Source of the DNA: Breviolum minutum Mf 1.05b.01
Lineage: Eukaryota > Sar > Dinophyceae > Suessiales > Symbiodiniaceae
Length of the DNA: 64,000 nucleotides
Reading direction: 5' to 3'
NCBI GenBank assembly: GCA_000507305.1
Contig: DF241816.1
Coordinates: 1 to 64,000, forward strand
The notes under the pieces are model-generated. The model did not search any database, was not told the DNA's origin, and worked only from the letters and a program-made list of their open reading frames with translations. The position numbers and the translations under genes were made by a program. How positions within the stretch are numbered: the first letter of the stretch is position 1; each line of letters starts with the position of its first letter. Positions 30,001 to 34,300 of the stretch are shown in pieces.

Positions 30001-30326
30001 TGGTCAATGTCCTGAAGGACTCTTTGAACATGTTGAACAAACATGGTTTGAGATATAGTTGGAATCCTGAACTCCAGAAAAAAATCAACAAAAAAGTTTA
30101 TTTGAGCGATGCGTACAGGACTACAAGTCACCAGATCGCAACTTGTTTGTAATAAACAAAACTAGGTGGTGGTTTCAAATATTTTTTATTTTCATCCCTA
30201 CTTGGGGAAATGATCCAATTTGACTAATTTTTTTCAATTGGGTTGAAACCACCAACAAGAAAAGATGCCTCGCTGTTGCGGGGCTGTCGCTGGCTTGAAA
30301 GAAAAAAAGGCGCTGCCTGCCACTGA
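15004..30326 (+). CDS. Gene B: RING-finger-like protein (about 28 exons)
   Basis: The start ATG at 15004 has TAA in frame just before it. Exons chain with matching phases: 15004-15099, 15877-15915, 15972-16008, 16472-16566, 17051-17111, 17308-17342, 17571-17644, 17758-17818, then (after the unclear 18061 exon) 19478-19529, 20007-20173, 20778-20871, 20938-20995, 21137-21212, 21670-21792, 22442-22486, 23202-23259, 23516-23543, 23699-23825, 24723, 24928-25033, 25984, 26855-26941, 27213, 28974-29117, 29488, 30078-30165 and 30260-30326 with stop TGA. The joined exons 22442 to 23825 carry CPICH, GKLCLDKC and TCPMCRGPL, a RING-like zinc-binding order typical of E3 ubiquitin ligases. The middle C-x-H pair is not visible, so it may be a variant RING or my splice may be off. 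Two introns are F1 elements. The rest of the protein is not recognised. Substrate and cell location are unknown. Confidence 0.55.
15418..15556. repeat. Long inverted repeat, copy 1 (pair with 62913-63055)
   Basis: TTTCCTGGTTCCCTTAATAGG at the left mirrors a GGGGGAACCAGAAA right end. The inner TATAATCCCCCAATTGGCAG and TATATTGCC arms also pair. The interior is about 85-90 percent like 62913-63055 by eye. Confidence 0.75.
15804..16070 (+). CDS. Alternative reading: continuous open frame over gene B exons 2-3
   Basis: ATG at 15804 opens a frame with SKLAFLRRMLHHDNLPEVRR and later QFSLKIFFEQFRARGLRFN. The exon model (15877-15915 and 15972-16008) uses a different frame for the first part and the same frame for the second. 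I prefer the exon model because of phase. Confidence 0.3.
   Translation: MAPKKTHTSKLAFLRRMLHHDNLPEVRRGIGLQKGDVCLKEWLLSRNTPPAGTALQFSLKIFFEQFRARGLRFNILLRKLTCGGVPFL
15877..15915 (+). CDS. Gene B exon 2
   Basis: Acceptor CAATCTTCCAG; RFGAALGYRKGMF; GTTTGA donor; phase 0 on both sides. Confidence 0.45.
15972..16008 (+). CDS. Gene B exon 3
   Basis: Acceptor GCTCTCCAG; FSLKIFFEQFRA; donor GTGGGT; ends in phase 1, matching the two-base start of the next exon. Confidence 0.5.
16161..16249 (+). mobile_element. F1 introner-like element, copy 8 (worn)
   Basis: GTGGTTTCAAAGAAATTTG to TTCAACCACCATAAAG. The 3' AG context is damaged. It lies inside the intron between gene B exons 3 and 4. Confidence 0.6.
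16298..16448. repeat. F6 inverted-repeat element
   Basis: AATTTCAGGTACCAAAAATG near the left end pairs with the right-end AGTTACCTGAAGTG; about 145 bases with a TGGGGGTGGGTTTTT-type core. Confidence 0.75.
16472..16566 (+). CDS. Gene B exon 4
   Basis: Acceptor GGTTCCAG, donor TTGAAG then GTTGTT. AHLDTLARQHLKVPSGFEVT then KGGIGSKCGLK. The frame continues open past the donor for about 17 codons. An alternative donor, also in phase 0, is GAG then GTCACG at about 16538. Confidence 0.6.
17051..17111 (+). CDS. Gene B exon 5, abuts an F1 intron
   Basis: Acceptor GGCTGTTAG; ELLHQLRSYDSWQQHPKKDL; ends GATTTGG exactly at the GTGGTGG of the F1 copy. GC-rich compared with its flanks. Confidence 0.6.
17112..17307 (+). 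mobile_element. F1 introner-like element, copy 9, an exact candidate intron with a nested F2
   Basis: GTGGTGGTTTCAAATGTTT to CACCAACTAG. At about 17147-17250 an F2 element is inserted, so the intron is 196 bases instead of about 92. Joining the ends keeps the frame open: DL then EVSFWMIFWAIE. Confidence 0.85.
17147..17250. repeat. F2 element nested in F1
   Basis: CCCTCCTTGAAACTAACATA mirrored by TATGTTAGTTTCAGGGAGGG, interrupting the F1 sequence TTCACCACTA...CTTGAGGAAATG. Confidence 0.85.
17308..17342 (+). CDS. Gene B exon 6
   Basis: EVSFWMIFWAIE, GTTGTG donor, phase 0. Hydrophobic, possibly a membrane-embedded or buried helix. Confidence 0.5.
17435..17550. repeat. F2 element (worn)
   Basis: CCCCCAAAAAACTAACATGA mirrored by TCACTGTTAGTTTTCAGG. 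Confidence 0.55.
17571..17644 (+). CDS. Gene B exon 7
   Basis: Acceptor TCACGGCCAG, donor ACCT then GTAAAA. In the phase given by exon 6 it reads PCLRPPNLLAPPVEQTRRRR then AVTD. A second frame is open (AVLEATQSPSTSSGADPAQA). Confidence 0.55.
17758..17818 (+). CDS. Gene B exon 8
   Basis: Acceptor AAGGTCACCAG, donor CCGAC then GTGGTG. SQNCQGYMNLVEFLATSRTD in the phase of exon 7. Confidence 0.5.
17938..18042. repeat. F8 inverted-repeat element
   Basis: TACTGTTGATGAACGAAAAA mirrored by GGATTTCAGCCATCAACAGT. Confidence 0.75.
18061..18190 (+). CDS. Gene B exon 9 (frame unresolved)
   Basis: Acceptor CCCCACTTAG directly after an F8 element. One frame gives DVCRACQALHGYAGGHLGTE then VVIDGRNLVAQAPADKCNAY. 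The phase of exon 8 fits another open frame (ARPYMAMLEGIWAPKWSL). GC-rich. The right edge may be the donor ATG then GTTGGT. Confidence 0.55.
18250..18626. other. Intron without recognised content
   Basis: AT-rich; a short GTATATATGTATACATAC palindrome at 18516-18535. No exon seen. Confidence 0.4.
18627..18774. repeat. F6 inverted-repeat element (best copy)
   Basis: TCACCAAAAGTTTCAGGTAC at the left and GTACCTGAAATGTTTGGTGA at the right are near-perfect mirrors of about 30 bases. Confidence 0.85.
18775..18950 (+). CDS. Gene B exon candidate, frame uncertain
   Basis: Begins where the F6 element ends. Open frame EAYKPRLKTLQAVEDSGVLA then IVAPPWSLRYVGLWRW, ending at a TGA. No clean splice sites were chosen. 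Confidence 0.4.
19118..19310 (+). CDS. Weak exon candidate
   Basis: Open frame with RSRTHQKSLPSTKTSIHAMP then EEKNTTKNASTGLAEKN, Lys- and Thr-rich. Two frames are open; it may be composition only. Confidence 0.25.
19309..19413. repeat. F2 element (well preserved)
   Basis: TACCCTCCTTGAAACTAACA mirrored by CATGTTGGTTTCAGGGAGGGT; TA at both borders. Confidence 0.85.
19478..19529 (+). CDS. Gene B exon
   Basis: Acceptor GCATTTTCCAG, donor TGCGAAG then GTGGGG. LVIRNLADPSRGLVICE, ending in phase 1 and joining the exon at 20007 in frame. Confidence 0.6.
19544..19772. repeat. F7 element split by an F3 insertion
   Basis: F7 left arm at 19544-19572 and right arm TATTAAACAACCTGTATAG at 19751-19770 are separated by an F3 element (19573-19694). 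Confidence 0.75.
19573..19694. repeat. F3 inverted-repeat element nested in F7
   Basis: ATATGGATGTTTCCAAAAAT at the left; the mirrored right end carries ACCACTATTTTTGTCAACACC; the centre repeats AACCATCCATTTTGGGG. Confidence 0.8.
20007..20173 (+). CDS. Gene B exon
   Basis: Acceptor AATTTCCAG, donor TACCAG then GTGCGA. SWAAGWPLVLTGPDEARIRS then MATEIAGVLGVGVALLGQAE. Phases fit 19529 before and 20778 after. GC-rich. Not recognised. Confidence 0.65.
20562..20687. repeat. F5 element
   Basis: CCTCCCAAGAAATAAGGCCTT at the left and the TTTCTTGGGGGGG right end, with AATAAGGCCTTATT in both arms. Confidence 0.75.
20778..20871 (+). CDS. Gene B exon
   Basis: Acceptor CCATATCAG, donor GATG then GTAGCG. 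LVVTSMIMKVHVCRRGMEAL then HNLPVVVMVGD. Phase 1 end matches the next exon. Confidence 0.65.
20872..20937 (+). other. Short intron made largely of a TTCAA microsatellite
   Basis: A 66-base GT-AG intron. Its left half is four to five copies of TTCAA (20887-20912); TTGTTCCCAG ends it. Confidence 0.6.
20938..20995 (+). CDS. Gene B exon
   Basis: VAITNEHALFQPGAYGLITR across the joins; donor ACGAG then GTTCTG. Confidence 0.65.
21137..21212 (+). CDS. Gene B exon
   Basis: Acceptor CCACTTGCAG. In phase it reads SLRLCSQHHHAPMGPYHWPI then TPLKKG, with a GTGAAA donor. Without splicing the same frame runs on to 21497 through Lys/Gln-rich sequence. Confidence 0.5.
21340..21400. repeat. Dispersed copy shared with 15826-15880
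   Basis: CATCCAAGTTGGCTT...GACGCA...CTGCATCAT is nearly the same in both places, so it is a small unclassified repeat. Confidence 0.5.
21670..21792 (+). CDS. Gene B exon (41 codons, GC-rich)
   Basis: Acceptor CCGCCCCAG, donor GCACAG then GTGAAT. ALHATPALLQRLQHGPGDVA then AELQIPTAPPEEAASTVGEA. Phase 0 both sides. One of the clearest exons in the window. Confidence 0.75.
22086..22180 (+). mobile_element. F1 introner-like element, copy 10
   Basis: GTGGTGGTTTCAAATATCT to CACCAACCAG. It lies inside the intron 21793-22441. Confidence 0.8.
22442..22486 (+). CDS. Gene B exon: first RING cysteine pair
   Basis: Acceptor CTTTTTCGCAG, donor TGTCAC then GTGGCT. ETRPDEEHGDCPICH holds the first C-x2-C of a RING finger. 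Confidence 0.65.
22523..22690. repeat. F5 element (worn)
   Basis: CTCCCCCACCCCAATGCCAA mirrored by TTGGGGGGTGGCATTGGGGG. The AAAGGCCTTATC core is kept. Confidence 0.65.
22700..23201. other. Intron with low-complexity CATCAT sequence
   Basis: 22865-22975 is rich in ATCATC/GATGAT trinucleotides. A weak F2 arm (CCCCGCAAAACTAACATGAC) is at 23072. Confidence 0.4.
23202..23259 (+). CDS. Gene B exon within the RING region
   Basis: Acceptor GGGCCCAG, donor ATGCCAG then GTGAGC. EKLQCDVLGMVGNIIIFMP. Excellent splice sites, phase 0 to 1. Confidence 0.65.
23516..23543 (+). CDS. Gene B 28-base exon: second visible RING cysteine pair
   Basis: Acceptor GCCTTACAG, donor GACAA then GTAGGA. With its neighbours it reads VNSGKLCLDK then C, giving C-x3-C. 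Confidence 0.5.
23699..23825 (+). CDS. Gene B exon: last RING cysteine pair
   Basis: Acceptor GATTTTCCAG, donor GCAAGG then GTGACC. CLKTWVRSRRDGAAAPTATC then PMCRGPLQMNG. C-P-M-C is the closing RING pair. Confidence 0.65.
23910..24019. repeat. F3 inverted-repeat element
   Basis: ATATGGGTGTTTCCAAAAATA at the left mirrored by TATTTTCGGAAACACCCATA at the right; about 110 bases. Confidence 0.85.
24030..24490. other. Intron, no exon seen
   Basis: Fragment of an F6 arm at 24303-24325 (ACCAGGTACCAAAAATAGCG). Otherwise unique. Confidence 0.4.
24492..24636. repeat. F4 inverted-repeat element
   Basis: TACTTGGAGGATCATCCCAT mirrored by ATGGGATGATCCTCCAAGTA. Perfect 20-base arms. Confidence 0.9.
24723..24812 (+). 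CDS. Gene B exon, right edge uncertain
   Basis: Acceptor GCGTGCCAG. In phase: DDRSYLQSIADAWQRQTHNA then RDGGRNAETI and TAG. A GA-type donor near 24791 would fit the phase of the next exon. Confidence 0.5.
24928..25033 (+). CDS. Gene B exon
   Basis: Acceptor TTTTTTTCAG, donor GAGAAG then GTGCGT. HFWCTRSFRIIPTLVLAQDG then LRGRNNWSTMNRIEK. Strong splice signals on both sides. Confidence 0.65.
25250..25760. other. Intron with an F10 copy
   Basis: F10 motifs lie at 25510-25700 (GATGGGCCCCTATAATCG, ATGGCCGAAAATAAACGGG, GGCAACTGGGGTAACTGA). An open frame at 25375-25500 lacks splice signals. Confidence 0.45.
25765..25877. repeat. F7 inverted-repeat element
   Basis: AGCAACGAAAAAAAACCTGGTT and the CCTATGAACCAACCAGGATT right arm; core TATATAGTGATCGTAATAAACC. 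Confidence 0.65.
25984..26075 (+). CDS. Gene B exon, hydrophobic, right edge uncertain
   Basis: Acceptor CTGACCCAG. In phase 0: AAYAGGILAAAGWGFMLGSV then TVNSCVE. GT donors exist at 26040 and 26046. Could be a membrane or buried helix. A second frame is open (LYARLSDSEQLRGRINI). Confidence 0.5.
26160..26854. other. Intron, no exon seen
   Basis: Unique AT-rich DNA. A minus frame at 26426-26650 has no splice support. Confidence 0.3.
26855..26941 (+). CDS. Gene B exon, basic
   Basis: Acceptor GCAAACAG, donor GAGCG then GTCAAA. In phase 0: AIPRRGTVCPMRWSWMFYQQ then SRFGRKRRA. All three frames are open; phase chose this one. Confidence 0.55.
27213..27340 (+). CDS. Gene B exon, right edge uncertain
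   Basis: Acceptor CGTATTCAG. YPYRISEDRYIELSSLFEFV then HTFRAKPTNRTWSEPARQPN. Possible donors at CAATC then GTACAT or CAAA then GCTCAG. Confidence 0.55.
27387..27461. repeat. F8 element (short)
   Basis: CTTGATGGAAGAATATCCCA mirrored by GGATTTCTGCCATCAACAGT. Confidence 0.65.
27466..27577. repeat. F2 element
   Basis: TTACACTCCCTAAAACTAACA mirrored by CTATGTTGGTTTCAGGGAGG. Confidence 0.8.
27763..27853. repeat. F9 element
   Basis: CTCCATGTATCGTACATTTG at the left, the TATGGTAAATGTATAGGTAA core, and CATACATGGAT at the right. Confidence 0.55.
27870..28000 (+). CDS. Gene B exon candidate
   Basis: Open frame CFDTTPRHQLAQGIGWVVGL then IVSCIRSGRKEVRAPG. No phase-proven borders. Confidence 0.4.
28003..28110. 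repeat. F2 element
   Basis: TACACTCTGGAAAATTAACA mirrored by CATGTTAGTCTTCAGGGGTGT. Confidence 0.7.
28249..28973. other. Intron with weak open frames
   Basis: An 82-codon frame at 28249-28497 has no splice sites. GCTGCTTGCTGCTTGCTGCTGC at 28651-28673 is a short tandem repeat. A TATATA tract is at 28915-28940. Confidence 0.35.
28974..29117 (+). CDS. Gene B exon (48 codons, basic)
   Basis: Acceptor AAGCAATCAG, donor AGGAAG then GTGATG. VFVDFPCGQPGDVPSESPCR then KRRPGKAFKSVNVKNAHGPE. GC-rich island; phase 0 on both ends. It has no ATG and so is invisible to start-based ORF calls. Confidence 0.65.
29325..29425. repeat. F2 element
   Basis: GGCTAAAACTAACATAGCAC mirrored by GTGCTATGTTAGTTTCAGGG. 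Confidence 0.85.
29488..29540 (+). CDS. Gene B exon candidate
   Basis: Acceptor TTTTCTTAG. MPLRLGPPIVPPVGGEFR in phase 0 after 29117. The other frame reads ASETRASNCATGRRGIQ. Donor is unclear (GA type?). Confidence 0.45.
29560..30077. other. Intron, no further exon chosen
   Basis: At least one phase-correcting exon should lie between 29540 and 30078. I could not pick it. Confidence 0.3.
30078..30165 (+). CDS. Gene B penultimate exon
   Basis: Acceptor GAACTCCAG. NQQKSLFERCVQDYKSPDRN then LFVINKT, ending exactly at an F1 copy. Confidence 0.5.
30166..30259 (+). mobile_element. F1 introner-like element, copy 11, an exact candidate intron
   Basis: GTGGTGGTTTCAAATATTT to CACCAACAAG, 94 bases. 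Of the three frames only one is open across the join: NKT R KDASLL. Flanks share AAAA. Confidence 0.8.
30260..30326 (+). CDS. Gene B last exon
   Basis: KDASLLRGCRWLERKKGAAC H then TGA at 30324-30326. A 55-codon frame starting at 30265 (MPRCCGAVAGLKEKKALPAT) overlaps it in another frame and is an alternative. Confidence 0.5.
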
Positions 30327-30606
30327 GTTTTACCCCTGGATTGGTCCGAAAACAATGGGACCCGTTAGGCCGACGGACTTCTTATTTGTATGCTCAGATT
30401 TTTCACGAAATATGGACATATTTAGGCAATGAAATTGTTTGACTATTCGTTTTTTTTTAGGAGGGAAGAAGTATAGGCATTTGATGGCATTTGTTGGCAT
30501 TTCATGGAAAGCAAGCTATTGATGCTTCTACCTTGATCTTCAAGGTGAAGATCTTCGGTTGGTCAAATGTGACTATCTGCTGATGAAAGATGAAAGATTA
30601 CTGCAA

Positions 30607-30712
30607 CTACCCGCCCTGAACCAAACTAACATAGCCTCTAAAAATTTCCAATAGGAATCTCTTTTTCCTAGGGGTCTATTTTCAGGGGCCATGTTAGTTT
30701 CAGGGAGGGTAA
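30607..30712. repeat. F2 element
   Basis: CTACCCGCCCTGAACCAAAC at the left; CATGTTAGTTTCAGGGAGGG at the right. Confidence 0.85.
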
Positions 30713-30818
30713 ATCATTCAACACTAGCCAACAAGAGAGAGAGAGAGAGAGACGGAGAGATGGAGGATACCGTGTTGCTATAGGCAACCGCCCGATTTTT
30801 TTAAATAGCAGTTTACAG

Positions 30819-30929
30819 TGTATACCCTGGAAGTCCAAGACCAAACAAAGAATAGTCTTTAGGATGATCCATATAAAGGATTCCCTTTTACCAAGGGGCA
30901 AAGTTTGGGCTTTGGACTTCCAGGGTATA
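30819..30929. repeat. Inverted repeat, single copy
   Basis: GTGTATACCCTGGAAGTCCA mirrored by TGGACTTCCAGGGTATATGA, about 70 bases apart. Confidence 0.8.
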
Positions 30930-31249
30930 TGAACAGTACATTGATGTGTATATAACCCGGTTGATTCGGGATTCGAAGTGATCATTTTATTCCCTATAGT
31001 TACCTAGTTGCAGGTTACTTAGCCTTTGATGTTTGGTCACTGAACCCTCCAAAAAAAAAGTCACGAAGAATTTTGGGAAAAGGAAAATCATCTTCAGACA
31101 TGCCTTGGGAAAAGGAGGATATGTTACAGTAGTAAGCCAGATCATTGCCCACGTTTTTCGGTTCTTCGCATGTCTTCGTTTCGGGAAAATTCGCTCGCGA
31201 GCAGGGGCAAGGAGGCTCATCTCATATGAATCAGCGAGCACTTGTTTTC

Positions 31250-31270
31250 AGCACCCACCAACAACCCTTC
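31250..31270 (+). promoter_or_regulatory. Candidate trans-splice acceptor and short leader of gene C
   Basis: CACTTGTTTTCAG is a pyrimidine tract plus AG ending at 31251. The ATG at 31271 follows after 19 bases. Dinoflagellate mRNAs receive a spliced leader at such sites; that this one is used is inference. Confidence 0.4.
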
Positions 31271-31337
31271 ATGGAACAGCCATGCCGATGTCGCTATGAA
31301 GAGATTCCTTTCGGCTGGTCGATTCTGGACAGTTGGT
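31271..31337 (+). CDS. UTP4: UTP4-like exon 1
   Basis: MEQPCRCRYEEIPFGWSILD then SW; donor GTGTAG. The ATG was chosen because an acceptor-like AG lies 19 bases upstream and the exon phase fits exon 2. Confidence 0.5.
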
Positions 31338-34300
31338 GTGTAGTTGGTGGTTCGCCCTATATCCTAGACACTTATCGATCTTATGGGGTTTGTTACAAGA
31401 GGCGATAAAAAAACAGAGGAAGAATTCACCCCCACCATGGAATTATTAGACACTTGCCGCATATTTTTTAATCTATATTATATACACATTGTCCACACTC
31501 TTAAATGCTTCCACCACACCACATGACATATAGATCCTTCTTTTTGGTTGATATATCTAAGCAAGATGTGCCCCTACTAGCTACAAATGTAATTATAACC
31601 CCTAGACATGGCCTTCTTATGGTTTATAAATGGGGGGTGATCCTAACTACCTTACAAGTCATGGGGGTGATTTTCACTTAGTACCAGCTAAAAAGTGGAG
31701 TTAGTTATACCGGTTATACCGTTATACCCCCTATAAATGGGGCCCTTTAAAAAAAAACATAGGTTTCCCTGGGGTAAAACTTGGCTCCCCCAACGGCCAC
31801 GGCCTCGGGCGATTTCACCATGGGTGAAGCCATGGAAATGCATCGTACCATGCTGTGTCCATGGAAACCGTTGGGCATCGATGCCTTGTGTCACTTGGGA
31901 ATTTGACAGGGATTTCCCACGGTGATAGAATTTTTGGACATGAAATTTTGGGCACATATCTGGGTGGTGGCAACTCAAATATTTTTCGAATTTTCACCCC
32001 GAAAAATTGGGGAAGATGAACCCAACTTGACGAGCATATTTTTCAGATGGGTTGGTTGAAACCACCAACTAGTTTGGATTTCCAACAAAATCGTTTCCAC
32101 GGTCGGAATGATTGTCCCGACATCTGGGCCCCCAAAAAGGTAACTTTTTGGAAGGGAAATCACAGAAAATTTCAGGGAAATCTAGTCTAATGTCATGTTA
32201 GTTTTCAGGGGCATAGGTTCATGTTTCCAGGGTGTTGCTGTCGCTCATCACCAAAAAAAACGTGAGGTTTTGCTCCCACGAGCAGTTGCCTAAATGGAAC
32301 ACTGGCAGTGGGACGAGAGAATGGTGCGATGGACTTTTGGCCCAACCATTTTTTGCAGATGTAGGTTTATATATGCCCTAAGAATCATGGGATCTCAAGT
32401 TCCTGGTGGTTTGGAGATCCCAGAACCCAGCGAAAAACAGAGTCAAACCCCTCCATTGGAGGGTCCAATGATTCTTAGGGTGTATATATGTATACATTGT
32501 ATACCCTCCCTGAAACTAACAGCTTGCACCTGAAAATCAATGGTTGGAAGATGAATGTCCTTTTGGGATGGCCTATTTTCAGGGGGTATGTTAGTTTCAG
32601 GGAGGGTATACATACTTAGAACCCCAGACAACCGTTTTTTTAATGGATGGAACTGGTGAAACACCAATTTTTGCATGGTAAAGATTTGGAATCATCAAAT
32701 TGAAATAACAATTTTAAAGGGGATGTTTATATATATATATATATAAAATGCTTGGAGGATCATCCCAGTTAGTAAGTTGTTAATAATCATGGTGCCATGG
32801 TGATCAACAGTCCCCTAAGTAGGGTTGTTACCCTTTTCAATGGCTTAAGATGGCTTATAAACGAACGTTGAAAGGGTCGTTTTTTTTGGTGTCGGGCAGG
32901 GCAGTTGAGATTCGTTTTAATACATTGTACTGTGCACACCTAGACCCTGACGAGGTGTGTTCATTCGGTTCCATAAGAAAGCGATTAAGATGTCGATGGT
33001 TCGGAAATCCGACGAACCAGCTAAACTTGTTGAAAAAATATCCCGGGTGTCGGGACATCCCATCCCAAAAGTAGTTCTATTTTCTATTTCTCAAGCTGCC
33101 TTGTGAAACCCACCAGGAAAGAGGAGGTTTTTACATCCTTTATCCAGAAAATCTGCTGTTGGTGCCTTTTTTGTTCCAGGAATTATGGGATTCCCAGACA
33201 TGGCACTTGCGTTGTCTCCCGGTGATTCCAATGGGGGATGCTTTCATGGGGGGTGTTGGGTCTAGCAGCTTCAGTTTGGGGGATCGGTGGATCGGTGTAA
33301 ACCTTGATGCCAGGAGGTAGTAGATCCAAATGAAAAACAAACTCGAAGCCCCTTAATTCCTTAAAAAAGATACACCATAGTGAAAGTAGATGGCGATCGC
33401 CACTCCCAAAAGGTGGCGATTTGTTTTCGGGGCCATGATAAACCAAGACGAATGGGAGTGGCGATCGCCATCTACTTTCCAGGTGGTATAAGTCATTTGT
33501 TTTTTTTTGCAATTTGACAATGCCTTTGGCTCTAGCTGTCTCAGGACCAAGAGACCCCAAATTTGCTGGAAACCACATTAAAAAAGGCACACGTAGAGAC
33601 ATGCATGAGACACTAAGAAGTTCGGCTTGTGAAAAAAACACATGTACCAAGTACTTGACCTGGAAACCACTGGGCTTTGGGGTTTGAGTCGGAGACAACT
33701 ATATTACAAACTAGCTGGTGGTTTCTTTTTTTTTATTTTCACCCCTAATTATTTGGGCAAAAGATTCCATTTGAATCATATTTTTCAATTGGGTTGGTTC
33801 AACCACCAACTTGCAAAACATGTAACACTTTTATTTCGGGTAGCACTGGGAGTAGTGAGGGTTTTCGGCTGGCTAAGTTCCAACTTTATGACTCGAAGTC
33901 ATTTTGATGGGAACATGGACCGTGCTTTTTTGAACAATGAAAATCGACTACTGAACCCTCAGAATCCAGGTATGTCCCAAGAAAGGGATTACTCCTACGT
34001 TCCTATTCTGAGGATGGGATTGGCACCCTCAATTCTATTCTAGGGAGGGGTCTGGATTCTTAGGGGACAATAAGATACAATAAGAAGTTCCCCTCATGTT
34101 TTTTTTTGTTTACCTTTTATTGATTGTTTTTTGTGGTGTTGTTTGTCTATCTCTACAATCTTCTCCCTGTTCTGGACAAATGTCTCCCAAAAAAGGTGCC
34201 TCGCATATGGGTACAAAGGATGTCTTTTTCTGTAGAGTTTTGGACAAACATCGGCCCAAATGATGGGTTAGAATGGAAACTACCCGGAAATGATTTCACA

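Larger units (their letters stand above)
30327..31251. other. Intergenic spacer B/C
   Basis: Holds an F2 copy (30607-30712), a GA microsatellite (30733-30755) and a separate inverted repeat (30819-30929). No exon. Confidence 0.5.

Noticed and set aside
32324-32332. Canonical GT donor for exon 4 of the UTP4-like gene
   Set aside because: Using it gives GIMGFPDMALALSPGDSNGG, losing the WD40 sequence and phase with exon 6. The GA donor keeps both.
33183-33698. 171-codon minus-strand open frame, the longest on that strand
   Set aside because: It runs across a perfect inverted repeat and antisense to exon 5 of the WD40 gene. No splice signals and no coherent protein texture.
33642-33715. VLDLETTGL phrase resembling the first motif of DnaQ-type exonucleases
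   Set aside because: No second or third exonuclease motif follows, it lies inside an intron of gene C, and the frame runs into an F1 relic. Treated as chance.
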